Assembly: GCA_017550335.1 (NCBI GenBank)
Contig: JAFZPM010000034.1
Coordinates: 1-64,000 of the forward strand
Reading direction: 5' to 3'
DNA length: 64,000 bases
DNA from: Paludibacteraceae bacterium
GTDB lineage: Bacteria > Bacteroidota > Bacteroidia > Bacteroidales > Paludibacteraceae
The notes beneath the pieces were generated by a model, which was given only the letters and a program-made list of their open reading frames with translations, was not told where the DNA came from and did no database searches. Positions 53,555 to 63,554 of this stretch are shown here, piece by piece; within the stretch, counting starts at the first letter, position 1; each line of letters begins with the position of its first letter. The position numbers and the translations under genes are program-made.

Positions 53555-55335
53555 TCCTTACGAGTAATATGAATTTTTGGTTGTGCAAATATAGCGATTC
53601 CACTCATACTAGAGAAATCATTCACTCCTTTTTTCGAACACATGACATTAAGAATAATATTGCCATATAACCCCTTTTCATTAACGGAAAGCATCTGCCA
53701 CTCTCCTTTTCTGCTCATATCGTACTGAGCTTCATAAGCCTTGCAACGACGCTCCTCAACACGAATCTCCAACGTCTCCGCATCAAAATCCCTAGACGCA
53801 TACATGTAAATCGAAAAAGAAACGGAATCAGACTCGCTGACCGAACATTGATCAAAACAATAGTACATCGTCGCCCATTCATGCCACTGCTCCGTCTTTA
53901 TCCTACTATCTATTTGTAATCCGTAAGCTCCCACTAGATCCTGGGGAAGATCACCTGGCAAAGCATCCACACGCTCAAAGAAACGCTGGAAGGATGCATA
54001 CGCACTCTTTTTATCTTTCTGAATGTACTTAACGGAAAGACATAAGATAGCGATAAGCGACGACACCAAACAAAACCACTTCCAGCCTTTGGAAGGCGCA
54101 AAATCCTCCTTTTCATCGGACAATCCAGCCACCAATAACATCACCGCTATCGGGTATGTCCCTATGGACCTACTTAACATGGACTCGAAAAAAAGATTGA
54201 TGCACAACATAGGGATCCATATACGATAATACGAACGAAGAGAGGTCTTCCAAAACATAGGAAACGATAACATACCCACGAACAGCAATAAACCCACTAC
54301 CCCATTCTCCACCAGAACCTCCAAAAACTGGTTATGCATCTCCCAATGCGACTCGATCGCCATGGCGAAATTCCTTTCTTCGTACACCTCCTGCAACAAT
54401 TCAGCCGCCATACCGCATCCATATCCCCACAACGGATGTGGACAATGCTTGAACAATTCCCAGCCACAACTCCATATCTCGAAACGAGGATCCGCTTCCG
54501 CTAACGAAAAAGTGGAATCATTCAATGAGATTAAAATATTATTCACCCTTTCATTACGAAGCAACAAGAAAAATAAAACGATAAGAGCGAATAACATAAT
54601 CACCCATCCCTTCCATCCCGGGACTAGCCTCCTCAATTCCAGAAGAAAAAGGCAAAAGGAGAGGAACAAAAAAGACAAGAATGATATCCTCGCATCGGTA
54701 AGATAAACGAATAAACCGGTGAAAACAAATATAGTCAGGAAAATGGAAACCCTCCGTTTACTCCAAGAATCGGAAAAAAAGTGGTAAAAAATGAGCAATG
54801 CGGTCAATAAATCAAAACACATATAAGTACGATGAACCACCATGTTCACAACACATTGGAAACATAAACGCACGTTCATGAAAGACCTCGGCACATTTTC
54901 GAAATCCGCCACCAACGAATAAGCAAAGACCAAAAGAACAATCAGCGCCATGCCGTAGGATCCATATGCGAAGGATTTCATCGCCCTGCGCGATGGAATC
55001 CGTCCACGAATAAGGAATGCCAAAGCGAAGAGCAACAGCGGCAAACGTATCTGGAACTGCAAACGGGTAAAAGAACTTGTTTCCGCATGAAGCAACAAAG
55101 ATGACAACGAAGCGTAAACCATAAACGCAAAGACCAGAATGAACATCATGTTAGGTCTATTCCTCACTACCCCCGAAACACCCCCGATCAAAGAAAAAAG
55201 AGAACACAACAGCACGACACCACAGGCGACAGGTGAAAAATTCACAAAGGGAACAAAAAAAAAGGCGAAAACCAATAGTTCATCCACCATTTCCCCGAAG
55301 AATAGCTTATTCATACACCTCACCATAAAATCCAT
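53551..55335 (-). CDS. O-antigen ligase-like protein with C-terminal extracytoplasmic domain (paralogue)
   Basis: The product has 594 residues and is a clear structural paralogue of 8395-10176. About eleven helices precede the Wzy_C loop (AIESHWEMHNQFLEVLVENG, in place of CAYAPHNEYL), followed by a soluble C-terminal domain (YASRDFDAETLEIRV, DMSRKGEWQMLSVNEKG). The His-Asn of the ligase loop is kept as MHNQF. It probably joins or transfers the second glycan in the periplasm. M1 overlaps the EpsG-like gene by 16 bases; M4 (55326) is an alternative start. Confidence 0.8.
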   Translation of the reverse strand: MDFMVRCMNKLFFGEMVDELLVFAFFFVPFVNFSPVACGVVLLCSLFSLIGGVSGVVRNRPNMMFILVFAFMVYASLSSLLLHAETSSFTRLQFQIRLPLLLFALAFLIRGRIPSRRAMKSFAYGSYGMALIVLLVFAYSLVADFENVPRSFMNVRLCFQCVVNMVVHRTYMCFDLLTALLIFYHFFSDSWSKRRVSIFLTIFVFTGLFVYLTDARISFLSFLFLSFCLFLLELRRLVPGWKGWVIMLFALIVLFFLLLRNERVNNILISLNDSTFSLAEADPRFEIWSCGWELFKHCPHPLWGYGCGMAAELLQEVYEERNFAMAIESHWEMHNQFLEVLVENGVVGLLLFVGMLSFPMFWKTSLRSYYRIWIPMLCINLFFESMLSRSIGTYPIAVMLLVAGLSDEKEDFAPSKGWKWFCLVSSLIAILCLSVKYIQKDKKSAYASFQRFFERVDALPGDLPQDLVGAYGLQIDSRIKTEQWHEWATMYYCFDQCSVSESDSVSFSIYMYASRDFDAETLEIRVEERRCKAYEAQYDMSRKGEWQMLSVNEKGLYGNIILNVMCSKKGVNDFSSMSGIAIFAQPKIHITRKE

Positions 55336-56408
55336 TTATACGGAATCAAATTTCCATTGCCAAAAGTAATGATATAACGGAAATAACCCAGCATGACATA
55401 AATCGACAAAAAGGCTAAAAGTAGCCATCTATTTCGGGTTGATTCCACATGCCCTATCATATAGGATATCAGAATCATGTATGCGATAACAAAGAATTCC
55501 TTAAAGCGGGCAAATATCTCAAACGAAGAAAATGCGATGATCAAGAATGAGGAAATTATAAAAAGATTCAGGAAAATGTTAAAATACGGCTCCTTCTCCT
55601 CATAATAATTACGGTAAAACAAAGCACAAACAAGAATGATGAATATCTCAACGAAATTCAACGGATTAATTGTTCCTTTATCCATCACATAATTGGCAAA
55701 CCTATTGCCTATACCTATTACATCCGCCAAATGTATGCACAAACTGAACAAGTTTTTCCCTACAATGCTCAGGAAAACCGCCACTAGCATGATAATGAGA
55801 ATAGTCCTTATGCTGAACTTATGATTTAAGATGAAACAAAAGGGAAGCAATATGATCGCCGAATAATGCATGGAAAACGCCACCAAATTCAACAAAATAT
55901 ATTTCCAGTATTCCTTCCTTAAAACATAACGGATAGAAAAAGTGAAAAAGGCTATGGATAAAGCCTGTCTCGCAAGTGTGAAATCATGCCAAAAATAAGC
56001 TTTGTACATATAAAACAGAATGGCGATATACACATATGGCGTATATTCCTTCAAGGATGGAATGAATATGCTGAAAGACACCACGGCTATCACAAACGTG
56101 AAGAAATAAGGACCATGCGTGAAATCTATGGAACGGACTAACGAGGAAAACACAACAAAACCCTCCTCAAACGACTTCGTCCGATAATATGGGTGGTATA
56201 ACCCTCTGAAATAATCCCCAATGCCGACTACCCTTACATAAAAGGACTCATACATCTCGTAGTCACCCCCTATATGGTCACGGAACGCAGCCATCATAAA
56301 CATCAACACTATGAACGGAACAGTGATGACAAAACGATTCTTCACTGGAACCACATCGGTCGCAGCACATAAGATGGCCAACAAAATGAGTATCACATAG
56401 GGAATCAT
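55320..56408 (-). CDS. EpsG-family polysaccharide polymerase
   Basis: The product is a 362-residue polytopic protein. AAFRDHIGGDYEMYESFY after the second helix is the EpsG/Wzy-like hallmark, and LARQALSIAFFTFSIRYVL in the middle also fits. It would polymerise lipid-linked repeat units. It lies 3 bases after the flippase gene and overlaps the ligase-like gene. Confidence 0.85.
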   Translation of the reverse strand: MIPYVILILLAILCAATDVVPVKNRFVITVPFIVLMFMMAAFRDHIGGDYEMYESFYVRVVGIGDYFRGLYHPYYRTKSFEEGFVVFSSLVRSIDFTHGPYFFTFVIAVVSFSIFIPSLKEYTPYVYIAILFYMYKAYFWHDFTLARQALSIAFFTFSIRYVLRKEYWKYILLNLVAFSMHYSAIILLPFCFILNHKFSIRTILIIMLVAVFLSIVGKNLFSLCIHLADVIGIGNRFANYVMDKGTINPLNFVEIFIILVCALFYRNYYEEKEPYFNIFLNLFIISSFLIIAFSSFEIFARFKEFFVIAYMILISYMIGHVESTRNRWLLLAFLSIYVMLGYFRYIITFGNGNLIPYKWILW

Positions 56409-56411
56409 ACG

Positions 56412-57944
56412 TTATCTTTTATGCTTAAACCTCCCCAAAATCCCGTTGTATAATGCATTCCTGTCTTCTTTCCCGAAAAGCAACAACGAACACAAAAATA
56501 CAAAAAATACTACTATGCCACACAAAATCAAATCGAATAAAGCATATAATTTGTCCTGTGAACATAGGAACGTATCCTTCAGCATCATCTGGAATAGCAT
56601 CAATAAACCACACGAAACGACGAAGAAGACGACTATACTCAATACATCTTTCAGCATCTGCCATTTCCCCTTGATTCGGATCTTATAACACAAAATAAGA
56701 ACGGAAAGCGACTGCCCGACTAAATAGAATAGGGCCACATTCTCTAAACGGCAATACTGCACAAACCCTAAACATAACACAATGGAAACAACATTTCCGA
56801 TAGCTACCGTTACCGCATAATCTGTCACCCTCTCACGCGCGATCATTGCCTGGCCGCAGATCATCACAAAAACCAAAAGGACGATGGATATACCCAAATA
56901 CGCAAGTATACTCACAAATTGTTCATTACACTCAGAGAATAACAGATAAGATATCTGTTCGCCGTTCGTCTGCATCAACACGGCAATAATAACCGTGAAA
57001 TACAACAGTAACCTTATAAAACGCCTCAACTCGTCGGAAAAGGATTCCTCATCGCCACTGATGAAATACTTTGAAAGAAGCGGAGTCATCACAATCGGAA
57101 CAATCGACGAGAAAACAATATGCGGCAGATTCGTGATCTGCCGGGCGTAATCAAATATCGAAACAGCTCCCTCTCCGAAACGGGTACAAGAGGATTTCTC
57201 AACCAACATATACAATTGGGTGCAAAAGGTGCTCAAGTACATCGGTACGGAAAATGCGACAAAAGGTTTGGACAAGGCGAGCGACTCAGAGGATATGAGC
57301 CGGAAGAACTTAACTTTCCGCTTTAACATGACGGTCAAAAACGAGACAAGAATAATTCCGTTCAAAGTAGTTGCGACCACCAAGGAATATATACCTAACT
57401 GATCCGAAAAAAATACGATGAAAAGGATATTTATCACACTCGCCAACAGGGATATCAGTTCAGGATAGAAGTATGAATCATATGTGTTTAACAAGGCTAT
57501 CAATATATTTCCTTGCTGCTGCAAAATAAAATAGGGAATCAACGAAACAATCATCCACTCTAGGAACTCGCCTTGGGAGGAATCGAACCCAGGCGCCAAA
57601 ACATGGATGACCGAACCCATTAAGAGGATTGTGGCGACAGCGATGAGAAAAAAGGATAAACTGAAAAGGTTCATCAGCGAATTGACCGATTTCATCGCAT
57701 ATTCCTCACCTTTTTTTTCCTTTAGGAAAATATATTTCGTCCGGAAAGTCTCATTGATCGGAGAATATAAAAAGACCAAAATGATTCCAAAAAACCCTAT
57801 GGACAATACCCAGGAATCCCGCTGAAATGTCGTGCCGAAATATTTTACGGATAGATATAAGACCACCAACCCCAAAAACATCTTCAAGAAGCGAAAGAAG
57901 CCTAACGCTATCGAAATCCTACGAGGTGTGGATAATAAATTCAT
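56412..57944 (-). CDS. MurJ/MviN-like lipid-linked oligosaccharide flippase
   Basis: The product has 510 residues and about fourteen helices. GTTFQRDSWVLSIGFFGII and SLIPYFILQQQGNILIALLNTYDSYFYPEL resemble MurJ-type flippases. A glycan-dedicated Wzx role is more likely than peptidoglycan export, because it heads an operon with polymerase, ligase-like and GT2 genes. Confidence 0.82.
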   Translation of the reverse strand: MNLLSTPRRISIALGFFRFLKMFLGLVVLYLSVKYFGTTFQRDSWVLSIGFFGIILVFLYSPINETFRTKYIFLKEKKGEEYAMKSVNSLMNLFSLSFFLIAVATILLMGSVIHVLAPGFDSSQGEFLEWMIVSLIPYFILQQQGNILIALLNTYDSYFYPELISLLASVINILFIVFFSDQLGIYSLVVATTLNGIILVSFLTVMLKRKVKFFRLISSESLALSKPFVAFSVPMYLSTFCTQLYMLVEKSSCTRFGEGAVSIFDYARQITNLPHIVFSSIVPIVMTPLLSKYFISGDEESFSDELRRFIRLLLYFTVIIAVLMQTNGEQISYLLFSECNEQFVSILAYLGISIVLLVFVMICGQAMIARERVTDYAVTVAIGNVVSIVLCLGFVQYCRLENVALFYLVGQSLSVLILCYKIRIKGKWQMLKDVLSIVVFFVVSCGLLMLFQMMLKDTFLCSQDKLYALFDLILCGIVVFFVFLCSLLLFGKEDRNALYNGILGRFKHKR

Positions 57945-58117
57945 AAATACTTTGCTACGCTGTTAATATTCGGACATTCTATCCTTCAAAGTAATACAAT
58001 TCTTCCTATTCAGGCAAAATTATAACTATTTAACCATATTTCAAAACCCAACGTCTCACAACGTATATTCGTACCTTAAAATGTGAAGTGCAAAAATATT
58101 ACAAAGAATTAAAGAAG
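57945..58117. other. A+T-rich intergenic stretch
   Basis: No gene or strong signal is visible here. It presumably holds the promoter of the flippase operon, but no clear TAnnTTTG box was found. Confidence 0.4.
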
Positions 58118-58151
58118 ACGAGAGAAGTGGAATGGAAATTATTTCTCTCGT
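58118..58151 (-). terminator. Orphan terminator hairpin
   Basis: An ACGAGAGAA / TTCTCTCGT stem directly follows the stop codon of the minus-strand remnant at 58152-58294. Confidence 0.55.
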
Positions 58152-58294
58152 TCAACGGTTTAACTTGTGCTGAATAAACTTGATAAAATCATCGGAGAAA
58201 TCGTCAAAATCAGCACCTTTTAGGAATGTACTATCTAATAAGCACGTTAACATTTTCAATAGCACCTTTTTATCCACTACACTATCGGAACATG
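58152..58294 (-). pseudogene. 3' remnant of an unidentified gene
   Basis: A 46-codon open stretch on the minus strand ends LKGADFDDFSDDFIKFIQ...NR and TGA, with a terminator hairpin immediately after. It has no start (the frame opens after a TGA at 58295-58297). Its amino-acid composition is protein-like. It looks like the surviving end of a deleted gene; the family is not recognised. Confidence 0.35.
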
Positions 58295-58332
58295 ATCAAC
58301 TTTCCATTTAATAATCATAACGACCTAATTAC

Positions 58333-58875
58333 ATAACACTGATCATAAGCGATAGGTACCGCCTGACAGGTCGAATCGAATCCTCGCTATCCATTATCCT
58401 GAAGAATTTCATACCCTTTAGACCGATCATACTTTTGGGGCTACGACTAAGCCAATATAAAGGTCCGCTTACTCCATTTTGTATCGTTATGTATGTGCAC
58501 ACCTGCTGTAGGTCACAAGTACGGATCTCCCTATCAACAAAAAACGGATATGGTTTTTACATTGGCCATGACATCTGCATGGTGATGGGCAAGGGAACCA
58601 TCATAGGCAATAATGTCAACCTATCCCAGTTCCTGAACATCGGAACGAACTACGGAACCCCCGCCATCATTGACAACAATGTCTATATCGGTCCAAACGT
58701 ATGCAATGTGGAGGATGTCAAAATCGGTTGTAACGCATCGATTGGAGCAGGTGCCGTGATAACCAAGGATATCCCCGAAAACGCTACCGCCGCAGGTGTT
58801 CCCATTAATGTACTGTACTATAACAATCCTGATAGATTCGTCAAAAACCAATACCCAGTCGAGGTCTCGAAGTAA
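58333..58875 (+). CDS. Serine O-acetyltransferase-like hexapeptide protein with lost or unusual start
   Basis: The frame gives 180 residues. The C-terminal part is a left-handed beta-helix acetyltransferase (GYGFYIGHDICMVMGKGTII, NLSQFLNIGTNYGTPAII, IGAGAVITKDIPENATAAGVP) of the CysE-like type used to acetylate glycan sugars. Homologous sequence extends upstream (TLIISDRYRLTGRIESSL) to 58333, where the expected ATG reads ATA. The first usual start codon is a TTG at 58435, which would cut off the N-terminal helices. Either ATA or TTG is used, or the gene is a young pseudogene. Confidence 0.7.
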   Translation: MTLIISDRYRLTGRIESSLSIILKNFIPFRPIILLGLRLSQYKGPLTPFCIVMYVHTCCRSQVRISLSTKNGYGFYIGHDICMVMGKGTIIGNNVNLSQFLNIGTNYGTPAIIDNNVYIGPNVCNVEDVKIGCNASIGAGAVITKDIPENATAAGVPINVLYYNNPDRFVKNQYPVEVSK

Positions 58876-58884
58876 TGGTAACAG

Positions 58885-58915
58885 TTGTATAAATTATAAA
58901 AAAAAACTAGTTTTG
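58885..58915 (+). promoter_or_regulatory. Promoter of the acyltransferase gene
   Basis: TTG (58885-58887), a 20-base spacer and TAGTTTTG (58908-58915) lie 23 bases before the ATG. Confidence 0.65.
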
Positions 58916-58938
58916 CGATAAAATACAAGTATACACAC

Positions 58939-60072
58939 ATGAATACAGGCAAAGTCAGGGCATCTAATTTCGAGTTGCTGAGAATATTCTCAATGATTTT
59001 AATCGTACTGAACCACCTTTGCCAACACGGCATATGGTTTAGGTTAGACGCTGAGATTACGACGAATCTATGCATCTCAAATTGTCTCCTTGGATGGACT
59101 GGCTCACTCGGAAACTGGCTGTTCGTATTGACATCCGGATACTTCGTTTCAAAATCAGAATTTAGTTGGAAGAAGGTTTTTAAACTTTGGTCACAGGTTT
59201 TCTTCTATTCCGTAATCATCGGTGTCATACTATATCTTTCCCAGACGCCATTAATCGGTTTTTATAATGAGGATTACATAGAGTTGGGATTTTTCGAAGC
59301 GGCTAAGCCTGCCACATTGATTGACTTGGCCCAGTCATTCGCTCCAACTCTTTATAGCAATAACTGGTTTGCGTCCTCATACCTTCTTTTTTACTGCTTC
59401 ACACCATTCTTGAATGAAAGCTTAAAAGTTTTAGATGAGAAAAAACATAAGCATCTTGTCATACTTATGATTTTCGCCGGAACGATCATCTACATGATAT
59501 ATGGACAAAGACTATTTGACGAAGGCAATCTTTTCTACTTCATACTGGGATATTACGTTGCCAGCTATATACGAATATATGATCCTAAATTACTGAAAAA
59601 CAATAAAATAAATATCATAGGCTGTGTTACGCTGTCTACATGTTTCATCTTGTGGATACTGATGGTTTTGTATTATAGGGACAAAGTGCCATTTATCGCT
59701 AACCACTATATGCAGTTTTTCTCATATCCATTTGCCATGACTCGGTTCCCTTCTTTATTGAACGCCATATTTGTATTTAGCATTTTCCATCATCTGAAAA
59801 TAGAAAACAACAAATTAATCAACACATTGGCTGGCACAACATTCGGTATATATCTCATACACGAGAATCAATTGTTGAACATGGTGATCTGGCATAAACT
59901 ATTCCAATTCGATTTATTCCTTGACTCAAAATTCCTTTTCGCCTATATGATCTTCGCAATTATCATTGTCTTTCTGGTATGTGCGGGAATAGACTGGTTA
60001 AGGCAACGATATGTAGAGAAACCGCTGATGAATTTAATATTCTCCAAACAGCAGAAAGAAATAAAAGCCTAG
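58939..60072 (+). CDS. Acyltransferase family 3 membrane protein
   Basis: The product has 377 residues and about ten helices. RASNFELLRIFSMILIVLNHLCQHG carries the family Arg and catalytic His, and NWLFVLTSGYFVSKSEFSWKK follows. It is an OafA/WecH-type enzyme that O-acylates (usually acetylates) surface glycans. Its neighbour is the serine-acetyltransferase-like gene, and both likely decorate the second glycan. Confidence 0.9.
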   Translation: MNTGKVRASNFELLRIFSMILIVLNHLCQHGIWFRLDAEITTNLCISNCLLGWTGSLGNWLFVLTSGYFVSKSEFSWKKVFKLWSQVFFYSVIIGVILYLSQTPLIGFYNEDYIELGFFEAAKPATLIDLAQSFAPTLYSNNWFASSYLLFYCFTPFLNESLKVLDEKKHKHLVILMIFAGTIIYMIYGQRLFDEGNLFYFILGYYVASYIRIYDPKLLKNNKINIIGCVTLSTCFILWILMVLYYRDKVPFIANHYMQFFSYPFAMTRFPSLLNAIFVFSIFHHLKIENNKLINTLAGTTFGIYLIHENQLLNMVIWHKLFQFDLFLDSKFLFAYMIFAIIIVFLVCAGIDWLRQRYVEKPLMNLIFSKQQKEIKA

Positions 60073-60116
60073 GCGGAATAGAATAAAAAAAGGCTGTTTT
60101 TAAGGTACGATCTTTA

Positions 60117-63100
60117 TCATACCGACTCGAAATATTGCCCTAAATACCAGATATATCCCTCCGCCTGGTAGCCCATCTGCTCCAGTAACTTCACATATTC
60201 ATCTACTTGTTTCTTATGCTTAGGGGATTTTTGACCGAACTTGAAATCGACCACCGTCATATGGTTCCCTTCCCGAATCACCCTGTCCGGACGGCGTGTC
60301 TGCAGCACTCCCTGCTCATCACGGAACAGAATGGAACATTCATTGTACAGCCTCAACCCAGGACGGAACCATTTCTTCGCCTCCTCCGTCGCCATCGCTT
60401 TATGCATGGACTCCAATATGCTTCGTTTCTGTTCCCCATTTTCGAACAATCCCTCGAAATCCATCTTTTCCACCACATCATCCACATCCTCCGCCGATGT
60501 AATCTTGGAAAACAGATAGTGAAGCAGTTTACCCCTACTGATATATTCGTTGCGCTTTTCCCATTCCGAATCCTCGTTTTCCTCGATGAAATCGTTGGAT
60601 TTATTGGATTGACGGAACTTTCCCTTCTGCTGGTAGTTGACACATTTGAAATCGTACTTATGGGGAACCCGCTTGAAAGGATTCTTGGAATTATTCTTTT
60701 GCGACATCTCATCTCCATCGACGACAAGCTCTCCATCGATAAATGTACTGTTTTCCGCATCCCATCTACCTCCCGAATGTTGTTCCAACACGGTGGCGAG
60801 GCGATGGGATATCAAAGAATCCTTCTTATCCTCCCCTTTTTTGTTAGTTGGATTCTTACGCTTGCCCAATACGACCATATTCTTCTCCGCCCGGGTCAGG
60901 GCGACATAAAGGACATTCAGATTATCCATGAAACTCTCCACACACTCTCTGTTGTAAGCATCCACGAAATAGGAGTTCTTCATCGAATCCCCCATCTTAA
61001 TGGCGGCCAAAGGTAACTCATCGAACCGTTCGCCTAATTCTTCGGTACTCTCCCATAACAAAGGAGCATTCTTACCACTCTTAGGACCTAACTTCCAATT
61101 ACAGAACGGAATAAGGACTGTATGGAATTCAAGTCCCTTGGATTTATGGATCGTCATGATCCTGATACCACTTGCTTCGCCACTCGGGATAGAAACGCTA
61201 TGCAAATATTCGTCCCAATGTTTTACGAACAATCGGATATCGGAGGACTTCTTAACCAGGAACTCGTTGATTTTATCGAGGAAAAAACAGAAATAACTCT
61301 CTTGGTTCGCAATACGTTCAAGCCGCATGATCCGATAGATTTCCTCCACCATCTCATACAATGGAAGAAGCGCTAATTTTTCGATGGATTCGATGATTTC
61401 TTTTTGTTCTTCCGTCAGATTATTCAAATCGGGAGGAAGGATGGCCTCATCCTTCTTTCCGATCTTTCCATATGCATGCAACAACTGTGTCAGGGCTAAA
61501 TTACAATTCTTCGTCCTCCTTTCCCTGATATCTCCCCCGAGAAGCACAATATACCGCATCGCGCTGATTATGCATTGAATAGCCTCGGACGTATCCAAAT
61601 TATATGCGTCCTGCGAGATCAACTCGAAACAAAATCCTTCGTTCCCCACTTCCTCCTTGAATTCGGCGAACTTATTCGCTATTTTCGGTACATAATCATT
61701 CTTATTGACCAGAATGGCTATCTGTTCCGGTTTGATGCCACATTGCTGCATCGATTTGACCTCCTCCGCAAGAGCGCATAGCATTTTCTCCTCATAGTTT
61801 TTCGAATCCTCAAAAAGCTGTACCTTCACATATCCCTTATCCGCTTTTTTCCCTTTCCTGCAGTTCTGTCTGACATCATTGTAAGCCTCAATCATGCTAT
61901 CCAACAACGGGTGGTCGATTTCATCCTGACGATATAGTTCAGGCATATGCTGAAAAACCAAATTGTTGAAATCGACGATTCTCTGCTCACTTCTCCAATT
62001 ATCTTCCATTTTAACGACTTTCGGGGAAATATGCGCCATTTCATCGGACAATTCTCCCAGCAACTGCCACTTTCCATTCCTGAACCGATAAATGGATTGC
62101 TTCTGATCACCCACAATCAGACTGCTCATCTGTCTTGAAGCACATTCATCGATAAGTGGTTTAAAATTAAGCCATTGAGCTTCACTGGTGTCCTGAAACT
62201 CATCTATCATGATATGATCCAAGTAGGTACCGATCTTTTCGTAAATGAACGGAGCGTCATTATCCTCAATCATCGCATTCAACAACGCTTGGGTATCAGA
62301 AAGAATAAATTGGTTCTTCTCCTCATTGATTTTCTGCATCAACAAGTCCATATAATTCAACAATCCGACATTGAAGAGATTGCTTGAAATCAGATCAATA
62401 GTATTAATGTCAGTGATATTCCGGCTTCTGATTTTTTCCGTTTCATCGAGAATTTTCAATAAATAATCTTCATTTTCCCGAAGCAAACCGGCATGAGGGG
62501 TTTTTTCTTTCCAAAGCGAATGATTCCCTTCCAAGATAGCAAGGCAATAAGAGTTTATATCACCTAACACTCCACTCGCCATTCTTCGGAAATAACCAGG
62601 AAGTCCCTTGCTGCCCTGATGAAAATCGGAATCCTCAAGGCCATTCTCCCCATAAAACGATATAAACCGTTTGGCCGGTTCCTGTATTTCTCCTACCAGT
62701 TTCTTTCGATATGCTTGTAACTTTTCCCTGTATGGATATAGTTTTTTTCCATCAGCACTCAAAAATGCAAAGAGTTTTTTCGACTGCTTTTTGAATGTCT
62801 CCCCAAAAAGAGCCTTTCCGAAATTTTCGATTTCCTCGGAAATATTCCAGCTTCTCTCATTATCTAGCTTGTCGGAAAGGAAAAGTTGAACCCACTTGAA
62901 CAAATCATTGTTAGACGTAATATTTTCCAACAAAGAAGCGACCGTTTCCGAAAGGACTGGAGCTTCGTCTATCTCAATGTTCAAATGCGTACCCAATCCC
63001 AACTCCTTCTCCAGATTACGGAGAACGGTCTGGAAAAAGGAGTCGATCGTCTCGATATGGAAACTGCTGTAGTTGTGAAGCATCAATGACAAAGCGACTC

Positions 63101-63404
63101 TCGCCTGAGACACAATATAGGAACGGCTCTTGAATTTAGCGTCAAAACTTCCCAATTCATCGGAAATAACGGTGATATCTCCCTGGGAGTCATCGAGGTT
63201 CTTGGCGATTCCGTACAAAGTGGTGATGATACGGCTTTTCATCTCGGCGGTCGCCTTGTTAGTGAAGGTCACGGCCAGAATGCGCTCAAAACAGGTGGGA
63301 TCCTCGATGATATACTTGAGGAACTCCATCGTCAACCGGTATGTCTTCCCGGAACCAGCCGACGCTTTATATATCTTCAGTAAATGTTCGCTTCTCTCTT
63401 CCAT
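60117..63404 (-). CDS. AddA/RecB-type UvrD helicase-nuclease
   Basis: The product has 1095 residues. IYKASAGSGKTYRLT (Walker A, 14-21) is followed by AVTFTNKATAEMKSRI, MIDEFQDTSEAQW, VGDQKQSIYRFRNG, IRIMTIHKSKGLEFHTVLIP and LYVALTRAEKNM, the UvrD motif series. The C-terminus has a RecB-family nuclease (RRPDRVIREGNHMTVVDFKFG). It would process double-strand DNA ends for recombination. The usual partner (AddB) is not in the window. It is divergent from mnmG. Confidence 0.92.
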   Translation of the reverse strand: MEERSEHLLKIYKASAGSGKTYRLTMEFLKYIIEDPTCFERILAVTFTNKATAEMKSRIITTLYGIAKNLDDSQGDITVISDELGSFDAKFKSRSYIVSQARVALSLMLHNYSSFHIETIDSFFQTVLRNLEKELGLGTHLNIEIDEAPVLSETVASLLENITSNNDLFKWVQLFLSDKLDNERSWNISEEIENFGKALFGETFKKQSKKLFAFLSADGKKLYPYREKLQAYRKKLVGEIQEPAKRFISFYGENGLEDSDFHQGSKGLPGYFRRMASGVLGDINSYCLAILEGNHSLWKEKTPHAGLLRENEDYLLKILDETEKIRSRNITDINTIDLISSNLFNVGLLNYMDLLMQKINEEKNQFILSDTQALLNAMIEDNDAPFIYEKIGTYLDHIMIDEFQDTSEAQWLNFKPLIDECASRQMSSLIVGDQKQSIYRFRNGKWQLLGELSDEMAHISPKVVKMEDNWRSEQRIVDFNNLVFQHMPELYRQDEIDHPLLDSMIEAYNDVRQNCRKGKKADKGYVKVQLFEDSKNYEEKMLCALAEEVKSMQQCGIKPEQIAILVNKNDYVPKIANKFAEFKEEVGNEGFCFELISQDAYNLDTSEAIQCIISAMRYIVLLGGDIRERRTKNCNLALTQLLHAYGKIGKKDEAILPPDLNNLTEEQKEIIESIEKLALLPLYEMVEEIYRIMRLERIANQESYFCFFLDKINEFLVKKSSDIRLFVKHWDEYLHSVSIPSGEASGIRIMTIHKSKGLEFHTVLIPFCNWKLGPKSGKNAPLLWESTEELGERFDELPLAAIKMGDSMKNSYFVDAYNRECVESFMDNLNVLYVALTRAEKNMVVLGKRKNPTNKKGEDKKDSLISHRLATVLEQHSGGRWDAENSTFIDGELVVDGDEMSQKNNSKNPFKRVPHKYDFKCVNYQQKGKFRQSNKSNDFIEENEDSEWEKRNEYISRGKLLHYLFSKITSAEDVDDVVEKMDFEGLFENGEQKRSILESMHKAMATEEAKKWFRPGLRLYNECSILFRDEQGVLQTRRPDRVIREGNHMTVVDFKFGQKSPKHKKQVDEYVKLLEQMGYQAEGYIWYLGQYFESV

Positions 63405-63554
63405 TAGACTAACTCATGCATTCCCTTGTTTCCAAATCATCCGCAAAATAACAAAAAAACACCCATCATTAACACATTTAAGGAAAATACTTCACTCGAC
63501 TAACACCCTAATAAGTAAAAAATTGCGTACTTTGCAGTCCAAATAGATTGGAGA

